DNA from: CAMEON01 sp045602325
GTDB lineage: Bacteria; Bacillota; Clostridia; Oscillospirales; CAG-272
NCBI GenBank assembly: GCA_045602325.1
Contig: JAZSBH010000017.1
Coordinates: forward strand, 1-12,563
DNA: 12,563 nt
Reading direction: 5' to 3'
This document shows positions 1 to 7,747 of the stretch, in pieces. Each line of letters begins with the position of its first letter. Positions within the stretch are counted from its first letter, which is position 1. The notes under the pieces are model-generated. The model was not told where the DNA came from. It worked only from the letters and a program-made list of their open reading frames with translations, and made no database searches. Both the position numbers and the translations under genes were made by a program.

Positions 1-431
1 ACCTCCAGGGCGTACTTGCCGTCGATCTTCTCAAACTCAAAGTCGTGGTTGTGGTACAGAAGGGTCATGCCCAGATCCTTGGCCACCTTGCCCAGCATTT
101 CGGCGTTCTCCACCACCTTGGCAAAGCCGTCGGTGCCGGGGCGGCACTCGGGGGTGAGGTAGGGGATAGCCACGTATTTACAGCCGATCTCGGCGTAGTC
201 GGACAGCACGCCCTTGGGATCAGCCACCATATCGTAGTAGGGAATGTGGGCGGAGATGGGAGTCAGACCGATACCTTCGCACAGCGCCTTGACCTCGGCG
301 GCGGTCTTGCCGTGAAGTCCCGCGAACTCCACGCCCTCGTAGCCCATGGCCTTGATGGCCTTCAGGGTTCCTTCAAAATCGGCGGCGGCTTGGTCGCGAA
401 CGGTGTACAGTTGGATGGCAATGGGCAGCAT
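1..431 (-). CDS. Sugar phosphate isomerase/epimerase, TIM-barrel (partial, C-terminus cut off)
   Basis: The 143 complete codons visible begin MLPIAIQLYTVRDQ, the typical first beta strand of the xylose-isomerase-like TIM-barrel family (AP endonuclease family 2 fold). The block GYEGVEFAG follows at residues 30-38 and YHNHDFEF at 126-133, where the HNH stretch is characteristic of the family. Relatives isomerise, epimerise or dehydrate sugars and inositols, usually with a divalent metal; the substrate cannot be read from this fragment. The start at 431 is supported by an AGGAGG Shine-Dalgarno site ending 5 bases upstream. No signal peptide is seen, so the protein should be cytoplasmic. It is transcribed away from the beta-mannosidase operon, from its own strong promoter in the shared divergent region, which suggests but does not prove a common sugar-related regulon. 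The reading frame runs off the window edge, so total length and the C-terminal metal ligands are unknown. Confidence 0.9.
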   Translation of the reverse strand, partial: MLPIAIQLYTVRDQAAADFEGTLKAIKAMGYEGVEFAGLHGKTAAEVKALCEGIGLTPISAHIPYYDMVADPKGVLSDYAEIGCKYVAIPYLTPECRPGTDGFAKVVENAEMLGKVAKDLGMTLLYHNHDFEFEKIDGKYALE

Positions 432-511
432 AATGTCCTCCTCCCCGCACGAGGCGGGTTCTATTATAATTGTAGATTTGGTTAATTTTGGGCACAAAGC
501 CCACTATGCTT

Positions 512-540
512 ATTATACCATACCTGCGCCCCTCGGTCAA
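512..540 (-). promoter_or_regulatory. Sigma-70-type promoter of the isomerase gene
   Basis: Read on the minus strand there is a TTGACC -35 box (540-535), a 17-base spacer, and a TATAAT -10 box (517-512) preceded by TGG, an extended -10. Transcription should start near 505, giving a leader of about 75 bases before the start codon at 431. A small dyad, TGGGC-ACAAA-GCCCA (489-503), lies just downstream of the expected start site and could be an operator or a 5' mRNA hairpin. Confidence 0.8.
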
Positions 541-580
541 GCGGTTTTGCATAAAAAAGTTTATCTTTTTTTGCGGTTTT
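541..580. promoter_or_regulatory. Repeat-rich centre of divergent promoter region (candidate regulator site)
   Basis: Two copies of GCGGTTTT (541-548 and 573-580) occur in direct orientation 32 bp apart, about three helical turns. Between them is a dyad AAAAAAG-TTTAT-CTTTTTT (553-571) centred near the midpoint of the two -35 boxes. The first direct repeat abuts the minus -35 box, and the second lies 14 bp upstream of the plus -35 box. This arrangement could bind a regulator acting on both promoters, but A/T tracts alone might also explain it. Confidence 0.35.
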
Positions 581-594
581 TTGTATGCCCCTAC

Positions 595-623
595 TTGCCA
601 TACCCCGTTTTTTATGGTATAAT
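595..623 (+). promoter_or_regulatory. Sigma-70-type promoter of the beta-mannosidase operon
   Basis: A TTGCCA -35 box (595-600), a 17-base spacer and a TATAAT -10 box (618-623) preceded by TGG (extended -10) form a near-consensus promoter. Transcription should begin near 630, about 45 bases before the ATG at 676. The 11-base core TATGGTATAAT is identical to that of the opposing promoter at 512-540. In the leader, CCTTT (641-645) and CTTA (651-654) can pair with AAAGG (663-667) and TAAG (659-662), which would cover the ribosome binding site. Confidence 0.8.
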
Positions 624-675
624 GCGAATATAAACCATTCCCTTTCCCTCCTTATACATAAGAAAGGACAATTAT

Positions 676-3153
676 ATGCGTATCGAACTGAAAGATTGGA
701 CGCTAACCGTCATTCCCCAAAAGGAACACTGCACCTGCGTCTCTCCCATACAGGGCTCCTTTAACCTCCCCGCCGATCTCGGCGTGACCATCCCCGCCGT
801 CGTTCCCGGCAACTTCGAGCTGGACATGGTGCGGGCGGGTCTTCTGGAGGAGCCCTATTGGGGCACCAATATCACAAAGCTCCGTGAGCTGGAGGATTGT
901 TACCTCATTTACCGCACCACCTTTGATAAGCCCGCATTGGAGGAAAATGAGCTTCCCGTCATCCGCTTCGAGGGCATTGATACCTATGCAGATATCTTCA
1001 TCAACGGTGTCTGCTACGAGCATACCGATAATATGTTCATGACCTACGAGATCCCCTTCTCCCGTCGTGAGTGGGCGTATCTTAAACCCAAGGGAAATGA
1101 GCTGATGGTGCATATCAAGCCCACCATGATCGAGGCCCAGCGGAACGTGATCCCCCCCTCGGCGGGCACCTTCCCCTTCGGTTACGCCTCCCTCTACGCC
1201 CGCAAGGCTCCCTCCTCCTTCGGTTGGGATATCCTTTGCCGCGCGGTATCGGGGGGCATCTGGCGGCCCGTCTACATCGACACGGTCAAGACCCCCGCCA
1301 TCCGCGAGACCTTCCTCTACACCCGCGCGGTAAACCCCGATCCCACCGACCACACCCGCGGCTACGCCGAGCTGAACCTCTACTACGCCGTTGACCTGGG
1401 CGGGGACACCTACTACCCCTTCGACGGCGACAAGCACCCCGCCGAGCTACCCAACGACTACACCCTCACGGTGGAAGGTGTCTGCCATGATTCGGCCTTC
1501 TCTGTCACCGCCGACCTGTGGCACACCTGCGGCAATATCTTCATCCCCGTCCACGGGGCATACTTGTGGTATCCCAAGAACGCCGGCGAGCCTTACCTGT
1601 ATGACGTAAACATCACGTTGTGTCGCAATGGTGTCGTTGTGGATACCAAGACCATGAAGACAGGTATCCGCACCGTGGAGCTGGATCGCACCACCTTTGC
1701 GGGGGAGAAGGGTCAGTTCCGCTTCCTCATCAACCACAAGCCCGTGTTCGCCATGGGTAGTAACTGGGTGCCCCTGGACGCCTTCCACTCCCGGGATGCC
1801 GAGCGTCTGCCCAAGGCTCTTGAGATGCTGGACGACATCGGCTGCAACATTGTCCGTTGTTGGGGCGGCAACGTCTACGAGGATCACGCATTCTTCGAAT
1901 TCTGCGACGCCCACGGTATCATGGTCTGGCAGGACTTTGCCATGGGGTGCGCCATCTACCCCGTGGACGAGAGGATGCAGGACGCCCTCCGCGAGGAGGT
2001 GGATCACATCGTCCGCAAGCTCCGCAACCATCCCTCCCTCTGCCTGTGGGCGGGGGATAACGAGTGCGACTTCGCCTGGTGGGGATGGCATGGCATCCGC
2101 CGCGATCCCTCGGAAAACGTACTGACCCGCAAGGTCATCCCCGACGTGCTTCGCCTACAGGACTTCACCCGTCCTTACCTGCCCTCGTCTCCCTACCTGG
2201 ACGAGGTTGCCATTGAGGCCATGAAGCACCCCGAGAACATCGTAAGCTGTCAAGGCACCGCCGACATCTCCGAGGATCACCTCTGGGGTCCCCGTGACTA
2301 CTTCAAGGGCGCCTACTACCGCACCGCAGGCTGTCATTTCGCCTCGGAGACAGGCTACCACGGCTGTCCCGCCCCCCAGACCCTCAAGACCTTCATTCCC
2401 GAAGGCGAGCTGTGGCCCATTTTTGACAAGGCCACCGACTCCGACCCCTTCGCAGGTGACCCGAATCCCTCCTGGTTCATCCACCAGACCACCATGGAGC
2501 TGAAATATACGGGTAATTTCCACTACCGCATCCGCCTCATGACCAGTCAGGTGCAGAATATGTTCGTCGATACACCCCGCGACCTGAATACTTATGCCAA
2601 GATGAGTCAAGCATCCCAGGCAGAAGCCTTCAAGTATTTCATCGAGCGTTTCCGCACCGCTAAGTGGCGCCGAACCGGCATCATCTGGTGGAACCTCCTG
2701 GACGGTTGGCCCCAGATTTCGGATGCCGTGGTCAACTACGACTTTACCCCCAAGCTGGCTTACCACTTCATAGGGCGGGTGCAACAGCCTCTGCACATGG
2801 CCTTTACCGATCCCGAGGGCGGCAGGTTCACGCTGGTTGGCATCAACGACAGCCAAAAGGACGAAATCTTTGCCTACACCGTCAAGGATATTACGGGTCT
2901 GCCCGCGGACACGAATCTCTCCGCCGTCCCCGCCCTTCTGTCGGGCGAGGTGACCGTCCCCGCCGATGCGGTGGCCCCCGCCGCAACGCTTTCCGCCGAG
3001 GGCATGGATCACCGCTTCCTGCTCATCGAGTGGCAGGATAGCCGCGGCGATCACCGCTCGCACTTTATGTTGGAGCCCGAGCATCTGGACTCCGCCGTCT
3101 ACTTCACAGCGTTGGAGCTCTGCGGCTTCGACGACTGGCACGGATTTGAATGA
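676..3153 (+). CDS. Beta-mannosidase-type glycoside hydrolase, family GH2
   Basis: This 825-residue protein has the size and domain order of GH2 beta-mannosidases: an N-terminal jelly-roll domain (about 1-200), an immunoglobulin-like domain (about 205-345), a TIM barrel (about 350-700) and a short C-terminal beta domain. The barrel carries WVPLDAF (364-370), NIVRCWGGNVYE (391-402) and MVWQDFAM (416-423). The acid/base is expected at Glu463 in WAGDNE, and the nucleophile at Glu558 in FASETGYHGCP, aligning with the SEFGFQSFP-type motif of mannosidases. WWNLLDGWPQISD (671-683) is also mannosidase-like. No signal peptide is present, so it should act in the cytoplasm on imported beta-mannosides, releasing terminal mannose. 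The ATG at 676 has an AGAAAGGA site (661-668). It is the first gene of an operon and overlaps the next gene by 4 bases. Another GH2 specificity cannot be excluded without a tree. Confidence 0.9.
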   Translation: MRIELKDWTLTVIPQKEHCTCVSPIQGSFNLPADLGVTIPAVVPGNFELDMVRAGLLEEPYWGTNITKLRELEDCYLIYRTTFDKPALEENELPVIRFEGIDTYADIFINGVCYEHTDNMFMTYEIPFSRREWAYLKPKGNELMVHIKPTMIEAQRNVIPPSAGTFPFGYASLYARKAPSSFGWDILCRAVSGGIWRPVYIDTVKTPAIRETFLYTRAVNPDPTDHTRGYAELNLYYAVDLGGDTYYPFDGDKHPAELPNDYTLTVEGVCHDSAFSVTADLWHTCGNIFIPVHGAYLWYPKNAGEPYLYDVNITLCRNGVVVDTKTMKTGIRTVELDRTTFAGEKGQFRFLINHKPVFAMGSNWVPLDAFHSRDAERLPKALEMLDDIGCNIVRCWGGNVYEDHAFFEFCDAHGIMVWQDFAMGCAIYPVDERMQDALREEVDHIVRKLRNHPSLCLWAGDNECDFAWWGWHGIRRDPSENVLTRKVIPDVLRLQDFTRPYLPSSPYLDEVAIEAMKHPENIVSCQGTADISEDHLWGPRDYFKGAYYRTAGCHFASETGYHGCPAPQTLKTFIPEGELWPIFDKATDSDPFAGDPNPSWFIHQTTMELKYTGNFHYRIRLMTSQVQNMFVDTPRDLNTYAKMSQASQAEAFKYFIERFRTAKWRRTGIIWWNLLDGWPQISDAVVNYDFTPKLAYHFIGRVQQPLHMAFTDPEGGRFTLVGINDSQKDEIFAYTVKDITGLPADTNLSAVPALLSGEVTVPADAVAPAATLSAEGMDHRFLLIEWQDSRGDHRSHFMLEPEHLDSAVYFTALELCGFDDWHGFE

Positions 3154-4106
3154 TTATGAAAACCTACTTATATCCCATTCTGAAAGCACTCGGCCTGACG
3201 GTGGCTCTGAACGGCATGCTGACACTGTTCATCTACGCCGCCGCTCCTATGGCAAACGTGAATATCGGGCAGGTCGTTCTGTTCGGGGGCGTTGCCCTGC
3301 TGTTGGTTGCCGCTACCTGCCTGTTCGCCAATATCGCGGCGGAAAAACGCCGTTCTCTGTGGCTAGCCCTGGCTGTGGCCTTCCCTGCCCACCTGATCCT
3401 CTCGTTGATCTCCGTATTCGTGTACGCCGATCGCTTGGCATCCAACTGGCCCGGATCCGACTATTTTCTGACTTGGCTCCTGTTCCTGCTTCTCTCTTTG
3501 ACCGTATGGTGGATCGCCGTTTTCGCCGTCACTGTGACCCGATCCGCCCGCATCGGAGAGGGTGTACGGGAAGCAAAGCGACAAATCAAGCGCGCCCAAA
3601 AGGGCTTCCGTCTGGAAACCGCTCCCATCTCTCCCGCGCGTGCCCGTATGCTCGCCATACTCAAAGGGGTTCTGTGGGTACTGTGGCTCCATATTCTCAC
3701 GGGACTGTTCCTGGAGTTCTTTACCGAGACCGGTGTGGCGGACACCATCCTGTCCTACGTGGCCTTCCCCGCCCTCTGGTGTGTCATGGCCGCCATCTAC
3801 GGACTCCTGCACGAAAAGAACCGCACCGCATTCACCCTGTCTGCAGCCGTTACCCACCTGGTCTGCTTTGTCTTTGTCATGCTGTTCCTACTGCCCAAAA
3901 ATATTCGGGAGCACCCCTACTACGCCCTAAAATACCTGGATGACGTCATCACCGACCCCTTCGGGCATCCCGAACAACTCATGATCCTGATCCTATTTCT
4001 CCTGGTTTGGATGGTCATGGCCATTTTCGGCTTGGCACACCGCAAGGCCAAGATTCCCGATCAGCCAACGGCCGAACAGATCCCCAACACCCTAACCATT
4101 TCTTGA
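3150..4106 (+). CDS. Polytopic membrane protein of unknown function, eight predicted segments
   Basis: I do not recognise this 318-residue protein. Hydrophobic stretches lie near residues 10-32, 40-61, 69-92, 106-130, 168-190, 198-220, 226-248 and 276-297. Positive clusters (EKRR 65-68, the basic loop 131-165, HEKNR 221-225, HRKAK at 297-301) fit a topology with both ends in the cytoplasm. A polar, basic loop of about 35 residues splits it into two four-segment halves. No transporter, kinase or protease signature is visible. Its ATG overlaps the mannosidase stop (ATGA, 3150-3153) and has only a weak Shine-Dalgarno site, so translation is probably coupled; a second in-frame ATG at 3156 is equally possible. 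The esterase gene follows after 23 bases. By position it may serve the same pathway, for example in membrane transport or sensing, but no sequence evidence supports a specific role. Confidence 0.8.
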   Translation: MIMKTYLYPILKALGLTVALNGMLTLFIYAAAPMANVNIGQVVLFGGVALLLVAATCLFANIAAEKRRSLWLALAVAFPAHLILSLISVFVYADRLASNWPGSDYFLTWLLFLLLSLTVWWIAVFAVTVTRSARIGEGVREAKRQIKRAQKGFRLETAPISPARARMLAILKGVLWVLWLHILTGLFLEFFTETGVADTILSYVAFPALWCVMAAIYGLLHEKNRTAFTLSAAVTHLVCFVFVMLFLLPKNIREHPYYALKYLDDVITDPFGHPEQLMILILFLLVWMVMAIFGLAHRKAKIPDQPTAEQIPNTLTIS

Positions 4107-4129
4107 AATACACAGAAAGGAATTCCATC

Positions 4130-4786
4130 ATGTCCGTACAAACCGCTCATTCCGTAAATCTCCCCTTCCCCTGCTTGTCCCTGCGTTACCTACAATATCT
4201 GCCGCCCGAATATGAAAATTCAGATAAGGAATTTCCCCTGGTCATTTTCCTGCACGGCTCGGGCGAGCGCGGCGAGGATCTGAACCTGGTCGCCATTCAC
4301 GGCTGGCCGCGTTATATCAACGAAGGTCACGACTATCCCTTTATTCTCATAAGCCCTCAACTCCCCGACGGACAGAATTGGTGCGGCCACATTGAATCCC
4401 TGAACGGCCTCCTGGATCACCTGCTGTCCACCCTCCGCGTGGACAAGAGCCGCATCTACCTGACAGGTCTTTCCAACGGCGGCACGGGCACCTGGCTGTG
4501 GGCGTCCTCTGCCGAGGATAATCCCTTCGCCGCCATCATCCCCGTCTGCGGCGCCGGCGTGACCTGGCTGGCGCGGGAACTGCTGAAGACCCCCGTCTGG
4601 GCCTTCCACGGCGATCAGGACACCGTCATTGATCACACCGAATCCCTCCGCATGGTGGATCAGATCAACGCATGGGGAGGCAATGCCAAAGTCACCATCT
4701 ACCCCGGCGTGGGGCACGGGTGCTGGGAGTGCGCCTACACCGATCCCGCCCTGATCGACTGGATGCTGGAGCAAAAGCTGCCTTGA
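4130..4786 (+). CDS. Alpha/beta-hydrolase, phospholipase/carboxylesterase-like esterase
   Basis: This 218-residue enzyme has the full alpha/beta-hydrolase signature: the oxyanion segment VIFLHGSGERGED (38-50), the nucleophile elbow GLSNGG with Ser115, the acid in HGDQD (Asp164) and the base in GVGHGCW (His196). The pattern YLPPEY...FPLVIFLHG is typical of small carboxylesterases of the dienelactone hydrolase/phospholipase group often found in polysaccharide loci. It should hydrolyse an ester; the substrate is unknown, with acetyl or feruloyl groups on plant glycans plausible from context. No signal peptide is seen, so it should be cytoplasmic. I chose the ATG at 4130, preceded by AGAAAGG (4114-4120), over an in-frame ATG at 4007 that lies deep inside the membrane-protein gene. 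It is the last gene of the plus-strand operon, ending just before a strong hairpin. Confidence 0.85.
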   Translation: MSVQTAHSVNLPFPCLSLRYLQYLPPEYENSDKEFPLVIFLHGSGERGEDLNLVAIHGWPRYINEGHDYPFILISPQLPDGQNWCGHIESLNGLLDHLLSTLRVDKSRIYLTGLSNGGTGTWLWASSAEDNPFAAIIPVCGAGVTWLARELLKTPVWAFHGDQDTVIDHTESLRMVDQINAWGGNAKVTIYPGVGHGCWECAYTDPALIDWMLEQKLP

Positions 4787-4805
4787 TGCATCCATATATA
4801 CAGAT

Positions 4806-4829
4806 AGCCCACCCGGGATCGGGTGGGCT
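4806..4829. terminator. Hairpin terminator between convergent operons
   Basis: AGCCCACCCG (4806-4815) pairs perfectly with CGGGTGGGCT (4820-4829) around a GGAT loop. On the plus strand it is followed by TTTGTCATT, a modest U tract. It lies 20 bases past the esterase stop and 8 bases past the end of the opposing lipoprotein gene, so it can end the plus operon. On the minus strand the flank is not U-rich, so termination there is less certain. Confidence 0.75.
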
Positions 4830-4836
4830 TTGTCAT

Positions 4837-6270
4837 TCAGTTGTCCGCTTCGGGTAGGGGGATAAACGTCAGGAGCTTACCATCCCCGTTCCACTCGTTG
4901 TACCAGAGTCCGTCCGTGTTCTTTTTAAAGATCTCATTGTACTTGGCTTGTAAGGTCTCAAAATCCACGACGGTCACCTTTCCGTCATGGTTCATGACCT
5001 TGCAGAAATCCTGACTTCCGAGCATATACTCGTCGGTCACAAGCTCTCCCTTTCGGTTCAACCTGTAGACGAAATACTCCGCCGACATGAAGTCTCTGTA
5101 GACGTAGCGGGTGGCCAACAGACGGCCGTTTTCATCCAGAGCCGCGTTGGCTCCGTCGCAGGCGCGCCAGAGCATGACAGGGGTACCCTTTTTCAGGGTG
5201 AACAGGGCGATGAGATGGCTGTCCTCGTTGAGAATGAACAGCTCATCCTTGCCGTCTCGATTGAGATCCTTGTAGGCATAGCCGATGGCCCTGCGGCGAT
5301 CGTTCCCATCCGAGTCGATAAAGCCGGCGTGGGTACCGCAGGCGTAGAGAAGATTGATGTAGGTGCGGAATTCCTCGGGGGAATCCACAGTCATGGCGTC
5401 GTCGTACTTGCCCTGTAACCAATCGCTGTTGCTGTACGCGCGTATCGTGGGCATCATGGCGATGAGGGTCTCCAGGATAGCCTCGTAGCTCGATGCGTCG
5501 AATTCAGGCGCTTCGACGGTATCGGGTGTATCGCCCGATTCGGTCGTTTCCTCGGTCAGCCCGGCGATGGACTTGAACCACAGTCCGGATTCCTTGGCGA
5601 ATGGGCGGGGATCGTAATAGAAGTTGCTGAACACATCGTTCAGATGCCCTTTTTCCTTTTCGGACATATCCCGCTGTACGCCGTCCTCGATAGCGTAGGC
5701 AGTATCGGTTTCGTGATCCACGATATAGGCGCGGAAGGGGACCATTTCCCCCTCCTCAAAGCGTGAAAAGCGGGTTTCGGTTTTCACGTTTTTACCGTCC
5801 TTTTCGGTGGTATGATAGGTATAGATCGAGCCGTCATCCAGCAACACCCCCATATAGTACGTGCCCGCTCGGTAATTCTCCACGAGGTAGGGGGAGCCGT
5901 TCTGATCGGCATACAGGGCGAGCAGAATGCCGTTCTGATCCATCAGGAAACACTCATAAGTGCCGTTTCCGTCCAGATCGTAGAAGGCGTAGCCCATGTC
6001 GGCTACGTTTTGAAAATGGGCGGCGGGAATGATGATCTTGAGGGACTGGAAAAGCTCGTCTGTAAGCCCTGCCGCGGTGGGAGTCTCTACCGTAGACAGG
6101 TCGGTACCGTCGTGATAGGACTGTACGAGAGCAGCGTACTCGTTCAACAGATTTCCGTAAACGGCGTCGGGATCATTGCTCGCGGGGCGCACCGGAACGC
6201 AGGAGGCACAGGATAACAGGGTCGTAAGACAGAGAAGCAGGGCGGCGGCGCGGGGGAGGATTTTTTTCAT
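4837..6270 (-). CDS. Lipoprotein with duplicated calcium-loop (VCBS/FG-GAP-like) repeats, copy A
   Basis: This 477-residue protein starts with a lipoprotein signal peptide (MKKILPRAAALLLCLTTLL, then SCASC); Cys21 or Cys24 would be lipidated, anchoring it outside the membrane. A first repeat unit contains GYAFYDLDGNGTYECFL (93-109), and a second contains GYAYKDLNRDGKDELFIL (330-347). Both hold the D-x-[DN]-x-[DN]-G-x-x-[DE] loop of VCBS/FG-GAP-like repeats, which often binds calcium. Each is followed by a matching ALY/ALF...G-x-P stretch, so the protein is an internal duplication of roughly 230-240 residues. No enzyme motif is seen; a binding or surface role is possible. The ATG at 6270 has AAAAAAGGA upstream and begins the signal peptide properly, unlike the ATG at 6291. 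It lies 46 bases downstream of its paralogue with no terminator between, so the two are probably co-transcribed. Confidence 0.8.
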   Translation of the reverse strand: MKKILPRAAALLLCLTTLLSCASCVPVRPASNDPDAVYGNLLNEYAALVQSYHDGTDLSTVETPTAAGLTDELFQSLKIIIPAAHFQNVADMGYAFYDLDGNGTYECFLMDQNGILLALYADQNGSPYLVENYRAGTYYMGVLLDDGSIYTYHTTEKDGKNVKTETRFSRFEEGEMVPFRAYIVDHETDTAYAIEDGVQRDMSEKEKGHLNDVFSNFYYDPRPFAKESGLWFKSIAGLTEETTESGDTPDTVEAPEFDASSYEAILETLIAMMPTIRAYSNSDWLQGKYDDAMTVDSPEEFRTYINLLYACGTHAGFIDSDGNDRRRAIGYAYKDLNRDGKDELFILNEDSHLIALFTLKKGTPVMLWRACDGANAALDENGRLLATRYVYRDFMSAEYFVYRLNRKGELVTDEYMLGSQDFCKVMNHDGKVTVVDFETLQAKYNEIFKKNTDGLWYNEWNGDGKLLTFIPLPEADN

Positions 6271-6316
6271 GGTTGAATTTCCTTTTTTCATTAAATAGGG
6301 TTTGTTTGGCGAATCA

Positions 6317-7723
6317 TTAACCCAGAGGGGTGAACTTCAGCATCTTGCCTCCTTCGTTCCACTCATTTGTCCAAAACTCGCCTTGATTCTTGTCAAAGAC
6401 CCGCTTGAACTCGGCGCTGTAGGCCTCTTGATCCACCAGAATCACCTTGCCGTCCATGAGGATCTTGCGGACATACTGAGATCCGTACAGGTAGGCCACG
6501 GGGGCAAGCTCGCACTCGGAGGTCAGCTCGTAGGAAAAGTATTCGATGGAGGTGAAGCTGTTGCTCGGATAGCGAGAGGCCAGAAGATGACCTTCGCTGT
6601 CCATGCCCGTGTTGGTGGTGCTGTCCCCGCTATGCCAGAGCAGGACGGGAGCGCCTTCTCGCAGGGTTAACAGGGCAATGAGGTCGCTGTCCTCGTTGAG
6701 GATGAACAGCTCGTCCGAGCCGTCGGCGTTCATGTCCCGATAGGCGTAGCCGATGGCCCGGGGATGGTACTCCCCCTCCGTGTCATTGTAGCCGTCGTTG
6801 CTGGCGCAGGATAGGAGCAGATTGATATAGACGCGGTAGTCTTCGGGGGAGCTGATGACCATACCGTCATCGTAATCGCCGTTCAGCCACTCCTTGTACA
6901 CGAAGCTCTCGGTCAAGGGCTTCATGGCGGTGAGGCTGTCCAGAAGGACATTATAGCTCGACGCATCGAACACGGGCTTGTCGGCGGTCTCGGTATCGGC
7001 CTCACCCTTCAAGGTATCCACCGATTGGAACCACAGACCTGCCGCTTTGGCGTGGAGCTTGTATTCAGCAAAATTAGCGGGGATCTGCTGGTTGAGATCC
7101 ATGTTCTCTTCCTTGGAAAAGTCCCGCTTTTCCCCATTTTCCACGGCGTAGGCGGTGTCGCTCAGGTAGTCGATCACGTAGGAGCGTTCGGGCACCATCT
7201 CCCCGTCCTTGAAGCGGGAATAGTGATATTCACTGGACGACAGCTTATCATTTTCCTTAAAGATGTGCATGGTGAAGATTATACCGTCCTCCATCAGAAC
7301 GCCTTGACGTATGGTCCCGCCTCGGTAGATCTCCACCAAGTAGGGCGCACCGTTCTTGCAGGCGTACAGGGCATAGAGGTTGCCGTCTCGATTCATGAGG
7401 AAGCACTCGTAGGTGCCGTCGCTGTCCAGATCGTAGAAAGCATAGCCCATGTCGGCTATATTTTCAAACTCGGTTTCGGGAATGAGGGTCTTGAGGGAGT
7501 CGAACAGCTCACTCGAAAGCCCCTTGGTGGCGGGGGACTCCACCGCGGTGACGTCCTCGCCGTCGGCGTGGGCTTGAAGGAGAACGGCGTATTCGGCCAG
7601 CAGTTTTCCGTACACGGTCGCGGGGTCTTGGTTCACAGGCCGCAGCAGGATGCAGGAGGCGCAGGATAACAGGGTCGTAAGACAGAGCAGCAGAGCGGCG
7701 GCGCGGGGGAGAATGTGTTTCAT
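6317..7723 (-). CDS. Lipoprotein with duplicated calcium-loop (VCBS/FG-GAP-like) repeats, copy B
   Basis: This 468-residue protein is a tandem paralogue of the lipoprotein that follows it. Signal peptides match at 23 of the first 24 residues, and residues 31-130 match at about 61 of 100 by eye. The lipobox region is LLSCASC (18-24). Calcium-type loops occur in GYAFYDLDSDGTYECFL (93-109) and GYAYRDMNADGSDELFIL (325-342), showing the same two-half architecture. Between the halves is an acidic, low-complexity linker (about 238-250). The C-terminus, EWNEGGKMLKFTPLG, matches the EWNGDGKLLTF ending of the other copy. The function is unknown: it is likely displayed on the outer face of the membrane and may bind a ligand or glycan. 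I chose the ATG at 7723, with AAAGGA nine to ten bases upstream, over the ATG at 7741 because it starts the signal peptide directly. Confidence 0.8.
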   Translation of the reverse strand: MKHILPRAAALLLCLTTLLSCASCILLRPVNQDPATVYGKLLAEYAVLLQAHADGEDVTAVESPATKGLSSELFDSLKTLIPETEFENIADMGYAFYDLDSDGTYECFLMNRDGNLYALYACKNGAPYLVEIYRGGTIRQGVLMEDGIIFTMHIFKENDKLSSSEYHYSRFKDGEMVPERSYVIDYLSDTAYAVENGEKRDFSKEENMDLNQQIPANFAEYKLHAKAAGLWFQSVDTLKGEADTETADKPVFDASSYNVLLDSLTAMKPLTESFVYKEWLNGDYDDGMVISSPEDYRVYINLLLSCASNDGYNDTEGEYHPRAIGYAYRDMNADGSDELFILNEDSDLIALLTLREGAPVLLWHSGDSTTNTGMDSEGHLLASRYPSNSFTSIEYFSYELTSECELAPVAYLYGSQYVRKILMDGKVILVDQEAYSAEFKRVFDKNQGEFWTNEWNEGGKMLKFTPLG

Positions 7724-7747
7724 GGGAATGGTTCCTTTCAAGTAATG

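Noticed and set aside
541..580. GCGGTTTT pair considered as the start of a CRISPR-like or iteron array
   Set aside because: There are only two 8-base copies with no regular spacer or further units; a regulatory reading fits the promoter context better.
2155..3141. 328-codon open frame on the minus strand opposite the beta-mannosidase
   Set aside because: It lies fully inside a well-supported GH2 gene, and its translation is Gly/Val-rich without motifs.
4007..4129. Upstream in-frame start for the esterase
   Set aside because: It would extend 100 bases into the membrane-protein gene and add an unrelated polar leader; the ATG at 4130 has a proper AGAAAGG site.
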